NCBI GenBank assembly: GCA_025094145.1
Contig: JALLLS010000010.1
Location: 585,114 to 649,113, forward strand
From: Spinellus fusiger
Taxonomy: Eukaryota > Mucoromycota > Mucoromycetes > Mucorales > Phycomycetaceae
DNA length: 64,000 nt
Reading direction: 5' to 3'
Of this stretch, positions 1-12,460 are shown one piece after another. The notes under the pieces are model-generated. The model saw only the letters and a list, made by a program, of their open reading frames with translations. It was not told the DNA's origin and made no database searches. The first letter of the stretch is position 1, and each line of letters opens with the position of its first letter. The translations under genes and the position numbers were made by a program.

Positions 1-1408
1 CTGGGTGGGTGTTTGGCTCATGCATCCCGTCATTCACTAGATAATAGACTGGGTATCGGCTGTCTATGATTCTGTGGTAGTCGACGCATGCCTCCAACCA
101 CTCTTTCCTAGAACCAACGATCCCATGCAAGTGTTTCTGTTGGAGAAGAGTGAGCAGTTGAGAGGATTCCAATGGCATGGCTGCTGATATGGCCTGGTCA
201 ATGGGGATTTCTCCTGACACCTGAAGCACAACAGCTGCCATCATTTCTTTCTTCTTCTCTTCACTCAACAGATGAAAGAGAGACTTGCCTTCTTCTCTTT
301 CTTTCTCCTCCTGCTCTATGACGGTAGAATACCCCTTCTTCTTCAAATCATCAGCATACTGGGATTCCGTAGCAGCAAGATGGGACAGATTGATATGCAG
401 AACACTGAATCTATTGGCTCCTCCCATACGCATCACAATGGCATGGGCTGTCTCCTTTAGCACAGACAGTCTATCGGGCCTCACAAACACATGGCTCGAC
501 AGTCCATAGCGCAAAGCAGCCTGCTGTTGATTGGTCGTGGTCTCATAGCGCATAGAAAAGGCCAGTGAACCAAACTGAACAAGTCGCTGGTGTTGCAGGG
601 CAGCAAGTTGGTAAGACCGGAATACTCTAGACAGTGGCTTTGTTAGGGTGAACATGGCCTCTCTGTCTTTGGATCCATTGGCCTGGGCTTCTTCACCAGA
701 ATGTCTCCAACTGAAGATCCATCTTGGCTTGACTGTTTCTGTGTGTTCGAGGGCTGTACCATTGGTTGAAAAAGTCATTGTATCTACAATAGCAATCTCT
801 GATGCACTGACATGGCCACCCAAGGCAGACTCTTCTCTTCCCCACCCATGGCCATCACGCTCCACAACACGAATACCAAAGTGTTGATAAAGTAATTCAA
901 TATCAAACAGTGTAGACCAAGGAATCTCGGTCCAGTCGTTGAGTGTCTTGCAAGGCTCGAGTTGGAGTCTCCAGTGGGTAGCCTCTGGATCAGTGCATAG
1001 ACTGTGTAGCTGCTGCTTGTCTTGTGCCTGGTATCTTTTGGCAAGAACCCCAAAGGGGGCCCATGGGTGTGTTTTGCCCAGTCTAAGGGCAGGTGCAATA
1101 ATGGTACGATTGGTTTCTAGGGCAATTCTTATAGCATTTCTAAAGGCCTCGTGCTGTTCTATGAAGCCTCTGTAGTAGATATATCAATACAAGGGCTGTC
1201 TATAGCAAGCACTCTTTCTTTCTCTCTCTCTCCCTTCTACTTACCCGTGTGGGAAATAGGATAAATATGTCTCTTGTGAAGTATCATAGACGACTGTGGG
1301 TGGATGGAGGGAAGAAGGGCGAGCTGCTGGTAGCCACCCTAGACAGACAAAGGACAGTCCAATCAACACAAAAGCACACAGTAAAAGAAGACGAAAAGGT
1401 CGCTTCAT
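1..1408 (-). CDS. O-fucosyltransferase-like type II membrane protein, C-terminus beyond the window
   Basis: The chosen start is the Met at 1408 (MKRPFR), directly before a hydrophobic segment of about 20 residues (LLLLCAFVLIGLSFVCLGWL) that looks like a Golgi/ER signal anchor. An intron at 1170-1244 (GTAAGT...CAG) joins YFPHG to GFIEQHEAFRNAIRIA. The second exon then stays open to the left edge. The segment with NRTIIAPALRLG and a following PWAPFG is typical of fungal proteins assigned to the GDP-fucose protein O-fucosyltransferase-like family, where it forms the start of the nucleotide-sugar domain. The visible part is about 440 residues. The role is inferred: a secretory-pathway glycosyltransferase. 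The acceptor cannot be named, and other GT families with a similar fold are possible. The next gene, SEC31, lies on the same strand about 960 bp upstream of this start. Confidence 0.62.
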
Positions 1409-1662
1409 GAATGGATAGAACTGTATACCAGGGAAAACAAGGCGGATCAAAGAAAGAGACAAGAAATAAGGAGATGGAAACAAGAAGCTATGCTATTTCT
1501 TAGTTTTCCCTGCTGAGTTGGAGAGTTGCACGCTTCACTCTTTTAGAGTGTCAGCACTGTTATGTGTGATGAGTGTTTTATTAGTGCGCTATTTGTATGT
1601 GTCTATGTATACAAAGTCTGTCTTGATAATAACCTGTATTCTATATTACTCTCTTATTAGTA

Positions 1663-1686
1663 CTTGTTGTTGTTGTTGTTGTTGTT

Positions 1687-1719
<33 letters not shown>

Positions 1720-1720
1720 G
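1663..1720. repeat. Trinucleotide microsatellite (TTG)n followed by (TAT)n
   Basis: A run of TTG units passes directly into a run of TAT units in the upstream region of the O-fucosyltransferase-like gene. The rest of the gap 1409-2366 is AT-rich and shows no other gene. It holds the 3' flank of SEC31, including a T11A6 tract near 2232-2248. Confidence 0.85.
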
Positions 1721-2366
1721 TATTATTCTCTTATTAGTATATGTATTAGTATATGTACACGCTATGAATCTACTTCATTGATAGCGTGGATTGGGGTATA
1801 GACTGTCTATCTGTGGATTTATAACACAGCGTAGTGCAAGATAACAGGGCATTCTTATTCATCTCGGCTAATAGAAGGCTCTCACGTCAAATGACTCCCA
1901 TCCTATTAGAATGAATAGTATTTATTCTAAATAGACAAAACAAAGTACATACAGTCTCTACAACATACATATCCTTTATACATCCTTGGTGGATAAGCAA
2001 GAGAAAAAAGAACATGGTTATTGCTGAGGGAGCCTATAGGGAGTATTTGACAATGATGACTGCACAGTGTAATAGATTTGGATAGCCGATAAAAGTAGAT
2101 GAAAGTGTATAGAAGAGTAGATGTAAGGAATGGCCTTTAAGATCAGAGTAGGATAGGTTGCTGTTTATTGGAGTTGTTATTGTTTGTTTGTTTTTACTTG
2201 TATAAATACTAGTTACTAGCTATTGATCTACCTTTTTTTTTTTAAAAAATATATTCTTCCTATTAACATCCAGTCTACTATGTATATCCTAACTCATGTA
2301 TTAAGTATGTTTCTTTAATATCTTCTTTTTAATATTAAGACAGATCATTGAGCCATAGGAAATAGG

Positions 2367-5300
2367 TTACTGGGGTGGATATCCAGCAGTGGGCTGTCCA
2401 TTACGCATAGGTGGCTGTTGGTGTTGGTGCTGTTGGTGCTGGTACTGTTGAGGCTGTATGGGAGGTGGCTGGTGCTGTTGAGGCTGTATGGGAGGTGGCT
2501 GGTGCTGTTGAGGCTGCATAGGATGTGGCTGGTGCTGTTGAGGCTGCATAGGATGTGGCTGGTGCTGTTGAGGCTGCATAGGAGGTGGCTGGTGCTGTTG
2601 AGGCTGCATAGGAGGTGGCTGGTGCTGTTGAGGCTGCATAGGAGGCTGAGGTTGCTGCTGTTGTTGATACATCATATGTTGACCCAAGGTAGTAGGAGGA
2701 GGAGGGGTAACTCTTACACCAGCAGAAGGAGCAAACTGGCCTGCTGGTCTTTGTGGCTGTCTTGAGAGGGGTGCAGGGGCAGCAGCTCCCTTGGGTGGTG
2801 GTGGTAAAGCACTTGCGCCTTGAGCTGGGGGAGCAGAGACATTTTGCTGGGCAAAATGTTGTTGGGGTGGTGCAGCCATCAAAGCACTTGCTGGAGGTGC
2901 ATTGGGAAAGGGTGACACTACACGCTGAGCTCCTGCTTGCACTGGTTTGGCATTTCTTGCTGCACTGGTGGCAGCCATCATGGGTGGATCATTCCATGCA
3001 CCTGCTGGTTTGGGTGGCGCACTGCTCTTTCCACTAGAAGCAGCCTTGGGAGATGTAACTCCCATAGGAGGAGGAGGAAGAGGAACAGTGGGTTGGGCAC
3101 TGGAGTAGTTAAGGAAGGAACTACCTTGGCTGTAATTACTTGAGATGGGTCGGTTGTATGTGTTTGCTGGCTGGCCATAGGCACCAGTGGGTGGTGGTGC
3201 ATAGGCACTGGGGGCTGGTTGAGTATAGGTGCTAGTAGGTGTATAGGCACTGGGAGTTGCCTGTCCATAAGTGCCAGCAGGAGGTGCATAGGCACTGGGA
3301 GTTGCCTGAGTATAGGTGCTGGTGGGTGCATAGGCACTGGGAGTTGCCTGTCCATAAGTACTAGAAGAAGGTGCATACGAACCAGCGGAGGGTGCATAAG
3401 AAGGTGTTGTGTATTGTGTAGTCATTGTGGCTGGAACAGCAGCAGTAGCAGATGGCACATGGGTTCCAAAAGAGCTCATAAGCTGAGCTTGCTGTTCATG
3501 GCCTTGGGCTGCCAAGGTATCAGCACTTTGTCCTTCATTACCACTTGCCAAATGTTGAGATGTAAAGGGGAACACTGTTTGTGTATAAGCAGCACTGCCC
3601 TTTTCAGCATAAGCACGGTAGACACGATCACGGATGACAGGGAGTCTGTCAGAAAGTGACTTTTGATAGCCTGTGGGTGTAAGATCAATGTACTTTTGAG
3701 CAGTAGACAATTTGCCCTGAGTAGCCAATAGCTCAGCATATTCACAGTACTTATTGTAGAGACGGGCCAGAGGATAGTCATTTGAAGATGTCTCTTCTGA
3801 AGTCTGTTCAAGTGCCTTGTCTTCATAAGCAATGGCTTGGCGGAAGACAGTGACTTTTTCAATTAACTTCTGAAGACTTGAGCTAAGACCAGTCTCCACG
3901 GACTTGCTGTTTTCTTCCTCCTGCTCTGTAATCCAGATAGCAGCTACCTTTTGAAGATTACCAGAAGCCAAATAACACAGTGTAGCATGGCGTCTGTAAG
4001 CCTGTTTCTTCTCGGAATTTTCTTCAGCTGTCTCTCTATCCCATGCCTGTTGCAAACGATCACCCAATGTCTCACACAAAACACCAAATTGTTCAGTCTG
4101 AGCAAAGGTACATAATACAGCAACGACTGAAGTCCATTCGTCCAGAGTAACTGTCTCCACAACAGAGGAAAGATCTTCACTCATGATGCTTTCCAATAAA
4201 CGCAGGTAGGATGTCTTTTTGGCCTGACGCTCAAAGTATACCTTTTGTGTATGAGCCAATAAATCACCACCACTGCAAATAGCCAACAAGAGTGCATCAG
4301 AAAGACGATCAGAGTCTAAACACAACTGTACGGCTGATTCGAAATCACCCAAGACAATAGAGCGAGTAATCAGAGTGTCAGTCTCTGATACATCTGCTGG
4401 GTAAAGCTTCAGGGCTTCACGCTGAATAGCAGGAATAATAGCAGATGGAATAGCTACAGGTGCTTGGAGAGGTGTCTGTTCAGCCTTGGCAAAGAACTCT
4501 TCCTCGGGTGTGGTAACATCGGATATCTGGAAAAGACCAGAGAGCTTGTCTGTCTTTTCTTCATTTGTCTGCTGACTCTCTTCAGTGGCCTTGTCTTGTG
4601 TTATTGCAGGCGTTTCTTCCACCTCCTTGGGAGAAGCACCTTCAGACACACTTTCCACTGTTTCTGGTGTCTCTAATGTCTTGTTAGCAGTGACGGCAGC
4701 AAGAGCAGCAGCTGCCTGACTCTTATCAAAGCCGAGGTGCTTCATCAATTGTTCTCTAGCATCCTCAGCAAACAGTGTACGCAATACCTCCCATGCCTCC
4801 TTATCATCCACTTCTTGCTTCTCTACAGAGTGGCTGTGACGCTCATCAATCAGCTGTGTTACTGTCTGATGGTTCAAGGCTTCCTCTAATGCATTTGATC
4901 TCTGTACAATCTCTGGATCTGTGACAATGGACTGAATGGCTAATGTACGAGGAATCACTTGGTGAGTAGGAGCAGAACCTGCAGGCAAGTTGGCCATGGC
5001 TTGCTGGCTTGCTTGACCAGCCTTGTTATTGAATACCACTAACTTTCCACCAAAGCCAAAGGATGCACCCACAGGCTTACGAAGCCACTTGGGGGGCTGT
5101 GTAAGAGCAAATGAAGGGGTCTGAACATTTCCAGCTGTAACAGTATCAAACGGATCATTGGAAATAGGCTGTTGCTTGCTGACTTCTGCTGCTGATTCAT
5201 TATTGCTACTGCCTTGAAGGGAGCATACAGTAATCTACAAAAGAATTCGGTAAGTCTACTTCTTTTTCTTCTTTCTCTTTCTTTTAGGATAAAAATTTAT

Positions 5301-6585
5301 CCAATTACCTTTCCATCAAAAGAAGCAGAAGCAAGCAAGTCAGGGTTACGAGGACACCACTCAGCTTGGAATGTCCAGTTGCTGCTCTGAGAAAGCTCTC
5401 CCAACAGCTCACCTGAACGAGGGTTCCAGCACAGAGTTCTGCAATCCTTACTGCAAGACATAAGCAGATCTGCATCCTGTTGACACCAGGATACACCTGT
5501 AATGCCTTTCTGATGTCCTGACAATGTCTTTTCGGGAGAATGGGCATGACGGAGATCCCAGAGAGTAATGATAGGATTGTTATCGTCTTCAGAAGCAGCC
5601 ACCAATTGAGTAGCCTAGAAGAGAGTAAGAAAAGAAAAAAGGAAGCCTCTCTGTTGCTTACTTACAGCATCAGGATGCCATGCCACAGCACTTGTGCCTC
5701 TTCTTCCAACATTTCCAGCATGTTGACCTGTGTAGCTAAGAGACATGACTTCTTTACGACTACGAAGATCCCAAACGACAGTGTAGCCAGTAGTAGAAGA
5801 AGTAGCAAGAATATGAGCAACTTGATTGTTCCATCCTACACTTGTAATGTCATCGAGTTTGTTGGAGCGTGCTGCACCAGGATTGTGGGGTTTGTTGGGT
5901 GTAGACAAGTCCCAGATGTACACCTAATAGGTCCAACTGTGGTGAATAATAGCCGTTCTTCTCTTCTCTTCTCTTTTCTCTCTTCCTTCTATACCTCATT
6001 GTTACTACCAACAGAAGCCAGGAGATTGGTCTGAATGGGATTAAAGTCTAATCCACGGATCGTTCCAGTGTGTGTAGAGCTTCTTGATATAAGACACGCA
6101 TCGGCACTATACATACATACAGATGTATAAATATATAAATATATATTTGTAAATATAAATAGAATACTGGGCATGCTCTATTGTGAGGTGTTTGTTGGAT
6201 GCCTTACCTCTGATTGTTAAGAATAGCACTGGGATCCCATAATTCAAGTTCACCACTCTCCATACCACCCACAATAATACCAGAAGGCTTCTCTGCAGTC
6301 ATATGTCCCCAGGCAAGTGTATTGAATCTAGACAGTCGTCTGGATAAGGATGCCTTGCTCCCATTGCTCTTACCTTGCATTTGTGCTAACCTTTCCTGCT
6401 GAAGCTAATGACTGAACACCCTGTGAGTGTGCCAAGTCCAATGTGAACAGTTCTAGTTCAGACGCGTTTGAAAATGAGTCATCTAATGCACCAGACACTG
6501 TGCCTGCTGCAATAATGGGAGATTGCTGTCCTGGACCCCATGCAAAAGTAGCAGTTCGGTGTATTTCGTTTATTTTCTTGGCCAT
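2367..6585 (-). CDS. SEC31: COPII outer-coat protein Sec31
   Basis: Six exons are seen: 6374-6585, 6208-6327, 5995-6106, 5666-5923, 5309-5614 and 2367-5234. Their lengths sum to 3876 nt, exactly 1292 codons (1291 aa), close to the yeast protein. The N-terminus (MAKKINEIHRTATFAWGP, then RFNTLAWG, LDFNPIQTNLLASVGS, VYIWDLSTP) is the WD40 propeller of Sec31. It is followed by QPPKWLRKPVGASFGFGGKL, the helical ACE1/solenoid region and a long Pro/Gln/Tyr-rich tail that in the family binds Sec23 and stimulates GTP hydrolysis on Sar1. Sec31 with Sec13 forms the outer cage of ER-to-Golgi vesicles. Two repeat tracts expand the tail: SAYAP/TYTQ-type units (about 3180-3400) and ten-residue Gln/Pro/His units (2441-2650). 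The start is the first Met of the propeller exon, in the expected place. Confidence 0.95.
2441..2650 (-). repeat. Seven-copy 30-bp tandem repeat in the SEC31 tail
   Basis: Seven head-to-tail 30-bp units encode ten-residue blocks of the form QPQQHQPPPM, with P/H and M/I variants. The period is a multiple of three, so copy number can change without breaking the frame. It lies just before the C-terminus. Confidence 0.92.
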
Positions 6586-7161
6586 TGTATGAACTTTTAT
6601 CTTCTTTTAATAGTTTACTAAGCCTGAAATAGCACAGAAAGAGTGAATGAGCAAAACAACTGGCAATGAGCAGTGGTGTACCTGATGAGGATGATGGAGG
6701 ACCAAAAATCCACTTAAGCGTAAGATAGTGATATGAGTTCTACGACGTGTAGCGCACTGGATTGCTCTGGGATTCAAAAAGTTATGATGTCATAGAGTGC
6801 CATAAGTTACATTTATGGAGGACCTCCTTATTGCTTGCCATGAAAAAGAGAGTCACACTTTGCTTCTTTCTCTTGTATATTTCTATTTGGCTTATACAAA
6901 GGGCATCTCCTTGAAAGTAGGACTGCTTTTCATTCCGTTGGCTCCCCCTTTTTCTTCTTTCTATTTTCCACTAAAGTTACCTTTTTATTTTTTAAAAAAA
7001 AGAAGTTTGTCCTATCAGCGTGTGTCGGTCCTCTCATGTGGTATCACGATTAGACTAAATTAAGGATAGGGAGAGTCAAGGGTAGTTAGAAGTGAGTTTT
7101 CTTGTTTTTTTTTTGTTTTTTTGTTTTGTTTTGGTTATTCTTCTGTTATTGTTATTTCTTT
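6586..7161. other. Intergenic region between SEC31 and the divergent unknown gene
   Basis: This gap separates the divergent starts of SEC31 and the small-intron gene, so it should hold both promoters. It contains pyrimidine-rich stretches and a T6A8 tract near 6988-7001. No coding feature is convincing here. Confidence 0.5.
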
Positions 7162-7185
7162 ATGGGAACAAGTTGTTTTTTACGT

Positions 7186-8059
7186 ATGGAGGAAGATCCT
7201 ATTAAGAATACAAGGTACCAGAGAACCTATGCCCAATGCATGTTCTGATAGGAAAGCACTTTGTTGGATTTTGTGCTTCTTCAGATACAGCAGAAAAGAA
7301 GGGCTATAGAGCAACTCCAACTGGGTCAGGGATTTGTAGAGGCAGTCCATCCCTGGGCTCTTGTCTTTGTTTCTACCACAAAGCATTTGGAGGTAGTATT
7401 GAGAGAGAGAATGAAAGAGAGGCAATATTTAGATGCAATTCGTATTTGGTAAGCTGCTGGTAGTAGAATAGAACTCAAAAGTAACCTTTCAAGCCATACA
7501 GAGACTATCCATCAACTAAAGGCAATGCTGTGTGCCTTTCATATTCATCCAGAAGGCAGTGGCAATAGCAATAATCTATTAGAATGGATAGAACTAGAGA
7601 AAGAAGGCCAACCACCATGTGTTATTGTGGTGGTGGATCTTCTAGAGTTCCAGATTAACAGTGCCAGGGCATACTCTAGTACAAGACTGGGTCCTGGAAT
7701 AGCGACGGAAGCAATGTACCTACCAGAAACAAGCGGACAAACGGGTGCTGATCCCAAGCGCTATCTTCAAATCAAGTATAGACTTTCTCTTCATCACAAG
7801 AAAATTAACCCAGAAGTGTAGCTTAGCACATCTGAGTCACATCCTTGCTGCATTAGAAGAAGCCCGTCACTATCTTATCACATATGCCAAACAGCGATGG
7901 GAGAACAGAGTGGGATTGGTATTGGGTGGTACAACTGACTTGCTCATTACAGATAATCACTGTTTGAGAGAACTCAATGAAGAGTTGAGTGAAGGAGAGC
8001 AACTTTATCTCTCCCAGATCTATCACATTCTCTCGCATCATATAGAGAGAATTGTATAA
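7186..8059 (+). CDS. Unrecognised protein with several very short introns
   Basis: Three open segments join into one protein of about 250-260 aa if three short introns are removed: 7215-7256 (42 nt), 7449-7493 (45 nt) and 7776-7821 (46 nt). Each begins with GTA and ends with AG, and all three keep the frame. The likely start is ATG 7186 (MEEDPIKNT); ATG 7162 in the same frame is an alternative. Visible segments include IQQKRRAIEQLQLGQGF, WALVFVSTTKHLE, PCVIVVVDLLEFQ, HILAALEEARHYLITYAKQ and a C-terminus rich in Leu and His. The first and last parts look helical. I do not recognise the family and assign no function. Without splicing, stops at 7450-7452 and 7819-7821 would break it, so a decayed gene is the alternative. 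Confidence 0.5.
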
Positions 8060-11000
8060 GAAATTGCACAAGGGATTGTAGAGGGAATTTATGGCATCTT
8101 TATTAAAGACAAACATTGAATTCAAGCAACGATATTCTAGAGTGATCTCAAGGAAATCCTAAATGATAAGAATAGCAAGGATTATATACTCTTATAAATA
8201 GCCATTGGAGACAAACTACAACTCCACCATTGTTCAAAAGGTGTCTATAACCTCAGTCTTTTATTATGAAATAAGCGGGTGTTACAGAAGAGAAACATCT
8301 TGGTTGTTTCTTCTTTTGTTTGTTTTTACTTTATGATCTTAGCATGTGTCTTGAAGAATTTTAATTGGATCAATGCATTGCGAGAGGGATTTTGTGGAAG
8401 GTTCAAAACTTGAGTTCTGTAATGCAAACCATTCTATCACTGATAGATAAAAAGCACAGACGACTCAACAGAGGCTGACTTTACATTTTTAATAGGCATA
8501 AACTTTATTTTGTAGATTCTTAAAAAGTGTACATTGATGTCATCTTTTATGTTTGAAACAGCAACAACAATAGTGAGGCTATTTATTATATACCACTAGT
8601 CAATGAAAAACAGTAATAAAAACAAAAACAGTAATAAAAAGAACTGCACCTAATATTATAGAGGAAAAAAGGCATTTAAACATAGAAACAGTCTAATTTT
8701 CTTGGTCTTACATCCTTCCTATTTATATATTTATATATATTCTAATTCAAGTAAACATACTATAATACAAGCACTATAGTATTATCTAATAAACTAAGAA
8801 TATGTGGAGTCGTGTGTAGAATAGAGTTTAAAAGATTAACAAGAAAAATATGAAAAGCTTACAAAGTGACAAGTTTAGAGAAGAGAGGCGTAGATGTCTG
8901 TACTAAATTAGTTGTTCCAGCTTAGTTTGAACTTGAAACTAATTCTGTCAGTGAATTCAACACTGATCTCTATCCACTCACTCTAGTCAGAGCTCATCAA
9001 CCCTTCAGAAAGAGATGGAAATAATAGTCATTATCTATGACTAATTTAATAACAATAGCTATAGTATTATAAAATAACAACAATATAAAAATAGGTTAAA
9101 CTGTAGTATTCTGTCATTCATATGAATAATCTCAGTTTGGACAAGGTTACTGGAAGAAATACAGAATTAATCAAATCTACCCACCCGATGGATTACATTC
9201 TTTCAAAGTCTCATGGTCCTATGGAGAAGGCAGTAATAATGATACAACTCTAGACACGGATAGTGCTCTATTCAGTATAGCTACTTAGACAGTGCACTTG
9301 AACAAGAACTTGTAGGCTATTTATGTTCTTTCTTGAAGAAGAAACCAACTCTTTGTCAAGCGCCTATTCATGTTAATATTGCTGTTTCTGTCTGATTTTA
9401 CAAATCTATTCTTCTTTATTGGTATTGAAATAAGTTTCACCGCCTATTTCTGTTGAACGTAGGGCACTCCATTTTACAACAGGAACTCATTTGAGACATT
9501 AGAATGACACTTGATTGAGTGGCGTATAAGTACAAAATAGAAATAGGACAGAACTCCACCTGAGTTGCTTGTGTGGTGTTATTGGGCTATTATCTGAGCT
9601 GTTGTGTCTTTGTGATAGTGATAGATTCCTGCAGAGTAAAAGAATGAGTAAAAGAATCATACAAATGTGAAAAAGAAAAAGATATATTTAGACATACATA
9701 AGTAACTTTCTGCTGTATTTAGAAGATAAGCGTCTTTTACTAATCAAATTATGTTACAGCTCTGCTTTAGGCTGTTTGTTGGTATTGTAATACTATGGGT
9801 AATTGTTAATTCAGTGACACTGTAATTGTCATGGAGACCTTTCTCCACCTCAACCCAGCAGTTGCTATGGATACTGTCTTCGGAGATTGGAGGTTAATTG
9901 ATTCAATATTGATTCTAATCAACCAAAACATCTGTGGTAATCATATTGAGTCTCCCTTAAAACAGGCAGATGTAGCTATTTTTCATTTTATGCTGGTTAA
10001 CCAATGACTATTTTTATAAATAAAAGTTTTTACTGCTTAGGATAATATAGGCTAATGCTGGAAAAGGTATCTATTGGAATGATTGACAGACTTTATTATC
10101 ATTCATTAATGTTATTATTATCATCATCATTTAATACTCTCTTGTTATTCGATGTTGTAAGTAGATGGTCTAAAGTCATTAATTAATAATAGAGAAAGTG
10201 TTCAAGAAGTAGAAGAATAAAATAGAATAGAATATGAAAGAAAACCAAGTAAGCCCATCTAGACCCAGAAGCTTCTATAATAAAAGCATAGATTTTAAAG
10301 TTAAAAAAATCATGATTATAAGATATTTATGTCATAGAACTGACTATAATATTTGCTGGATAGTATTCAATAGCTTACTTATAATAAACGACGCACACAG
10401 GGAACATTATGGATATACTCTTTCTCATTATTGATATCATAAAACTGTGTTTAAGATGCACAGTGGCGCTACTAATCTATTTTCCATAGTCTAATCGATA
10501 CATATTTACAATAAAGGTATTAAAGAATCAGGCCATAGTGTCATCTTTTTTATGGTAGTATTTGTTTTTAGAGGTGATAGAAAACTCTTCTATGGTTTGT
10601 GTTTAAAGTATCTTTACACTTTTTGCCAAGAGAGTATTCTTCCTAACTGATCACCGACATCTCGGAATATGCTTATGGCTTCAATAAATGTAACAAAGAC
10701 TATTATAAATTTTCTTTTTTTTTTTAAAAAAAAATGATAATAATAATAATAATAATAAAAAACCTGGTTAGCCTTTCATTCTCTTTGTCTATTCCGAAAG
10801 GCACAAGTGGGTGCCATTACTGTTTATGAATTGTATCGAGATGTCAACTTTTAATATATGATTCTAGTCAAATACGATCAGGTTCTTTTGAAGTATAAAT
10901 AGATGCTTTAATCAGTGTATTTGATACTTAGCTTTTCGTATATTGTTTGTTTGAATTCTTAAGAAATAAATTTAATATTCAAGTCCTATCTCTTCTACCC

Positions 11001-11534
11001 ATGCATAACTGATGCAGAAAAATGATTCTCCTAGTTAATATTTTCTTCATTATTTCCTGAATCCATCATGAATTTTTCTGGTGAAAATAATACTTTTATT
11101 TCCATTTCCTTTTTCATTTCCTTTTTCATTTTTTTTCCCTATTTCTTCCCTATTTTTTCGATTGGCCAAAATGTGCTCACTGTACGACTGTTAACATGAA
11201 CACATTAAAATATTTTTTAACCTGTCCTGTGAATTAATAAGATGCAGCAGCTTTATAAGATGTGTTATTATTGTATTTAGAAGTTCATGGAACTCTTTCT
11301 TTTACTAAATGTCAATATTAACGCATTTCTTATTCATCGGAAATGATAAAATTTGATGCATTATTGAATTGAATAATATACATTTATAGAAATGCACAGG
11401 CATAACAAAAACAAAAATTTTCTCCACACCATCTGAGAAAATAAAACAAGTTCTGATAACTTATTCTTTCTAGAGAGATCCATTTTTCTCGGTGGGAAAT
11501 TTCACTTGTTCTATAGATCTTTTCAGTTATTTTG
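8060..11534. other. AT-rich gene-poor stretch
   Basis: About 3.4 kb without a convincing reading frame on either strand. It holds short AT microsatellites, a T11A9 tract at about 10714-10734 followed by (TAA)n, and the distal upstream region of the bZIP gene. No RNA gene was recognised. Confidence 0.5.
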
Positions 11535-11748
11535 ATGGACGGGAATCAGTACTTTTGGAGAAAGGGCCAGTAAAAAGAGGGCGGTCCAGCCTAATAAGAT
11601 CACAAATTATTATAAGCCAGCAGTACCCCCAAATGTGATAGTCATAAAAATACATCTCACTTATAAAGCCCTGGTCACTATCGGAATAGCAACTTTATTT
11701 AACTCCCCTAGTAGGTCTGTGAAAACGACGATGGCATTTAAGTTTTAA
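11535..11748 (+). promoter_or_regulatory. Candidate upstream reading frames and TATA boxes of the bZIP gene
   Basis: Three short frames precede the bZIP start: 11535-11573 (12 codons plus stop), a start-stop pair ATGTGA at 11633-11638, and 11731-11748 (MAFKF plus stop). TATA-like motifs lie at about 11611 (TATAAG) and 11662 (TATAAAG). If the second is used, only the 11731 frame would lie in the mRNA leader. Gcn4/CPC1-type bZIP genes are known to be controlled through such leader frames; that this applies here is an inference. Confidence 0.4.
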
Positions 11749-11794
11749 AGGACTCGAGATTCTGCTACATTGCTCGTTTCTTCTTTATATTCTC

Positions 11795-12460
11795 ATGACT
11801 CAAGCTATCCACAACGCAAGCTATACAGACATAATGTTCTCCAAAGCAATTGATCCAAATACTATTGATGAATGGCTGGAATACGATCTGATAGAGTCGG
11901 GTTTTCTTTCAAAAGAACAATCACCGTCTTCACCTATACCCTTGGGTGTGTCTCATTTTCCTTCTACCGTACTCCCTACTGCTCCTCCAACGCCCATAGA
12001 ATCACCTATAGAATCTCTCGATGATTCCATATCAAGTCCTGTCAAAGTATCCCCGGACATATCCAATTCACAACTTGCTTCTTTCCTCAAGGTAGTGGCT
12101 CTCCTAAGGTCTCTGTCCTCAAATAGCCACATGGCAAATCATGCTACACAAAATGCACACTTACGGAGTCTCCAACCCAACCCAACTGACATTATAACAA
12201 AGCGACAAAAAAACACAGATGCAGCACGCAGGTCACGACAGCGTAAACTGTTAAGAATGGAGGCGCTAGAACATAAAGTAAGACAACTCGAAATGAACAA
12301 TCAGCAGCTACAGTCACATATCAAAGCATCAGAGCAACAGAGAAATCAGTCAGCAGCACGAGTAGCATCGGGCAAAGAACGTGTGAAAGAGCTGGAAGCT
12401 CAACTTGCTGCCGTCCATGTCGCGCTTATGGAGACACCCCCTTTCTGCACAAATGATTGA
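11795..12460 (+). CDS. Gcn4/CPC1-like bZIP transcription factor
   Basis: A single-exon gene of 221 aa. The C-terminal half carries a bZIP domain. The basic region, from about residue 135, reads KRQKNTDAARRSRQRKLLRM and matches the Gcn4 pattern N-x-x-A-A-R-R-S-R. It is followed by leucines spaced by seven (EAL, RQL, QQL). The N-terminal half is Ser/Pro-rich and acidic (IDEWLEYDLIESGF), as expected for an activation domain. Gcn4-type factors bind TGA(C/G)TCA and switch on amino-acid biosynthesis genes under starvation. One such site, TGACTCA, overlaps the start codon at 11796-11802, which would allow self-binding. Assignment to bZIP is firm. Orthology to Gcn4 rests on the basic region only. Confidence 0.85.
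   Translation: MTQAIHNASYTDIMFSKAIDPNTIDEWLEYDLIESGFLSKEQSPSSPIPLGVSHFPSTVLPTAPPTPIESPIESLDDSISSPVKVSPDISNSQLASFLKVVALLRSLSSNSHMANHATQNAHLRSLQPNPTDIITKRQKNTDAARRSRQRKLLRMEALEHKVRQLEMNNQQLQSHIKASEQQRNQSAARVASGKERVKELEAQLAAVHVALMETPPFCTND

Noticed and set aside
784..1098. Minus-strand frame starting MHLPLDWAK
   Set aside because: It is an out-of-frame reading of the second exon of the O-fucosyltransferase-like gene, whose true frame is open to the edge.
1518..1781. Plus-strand frame with poly-Cys and poly-Ile
   Set aside because: Produced by the TTG/TAT microsatellite.
7045..7260. Upstream start and exon alternatives for the unknown gene (MHVLIGKHF, TTG at 7261)
   Set aside because: They run in another frame or use non-ATG starts; the 42-nt intron model joins ATG 7186 to the long frame.
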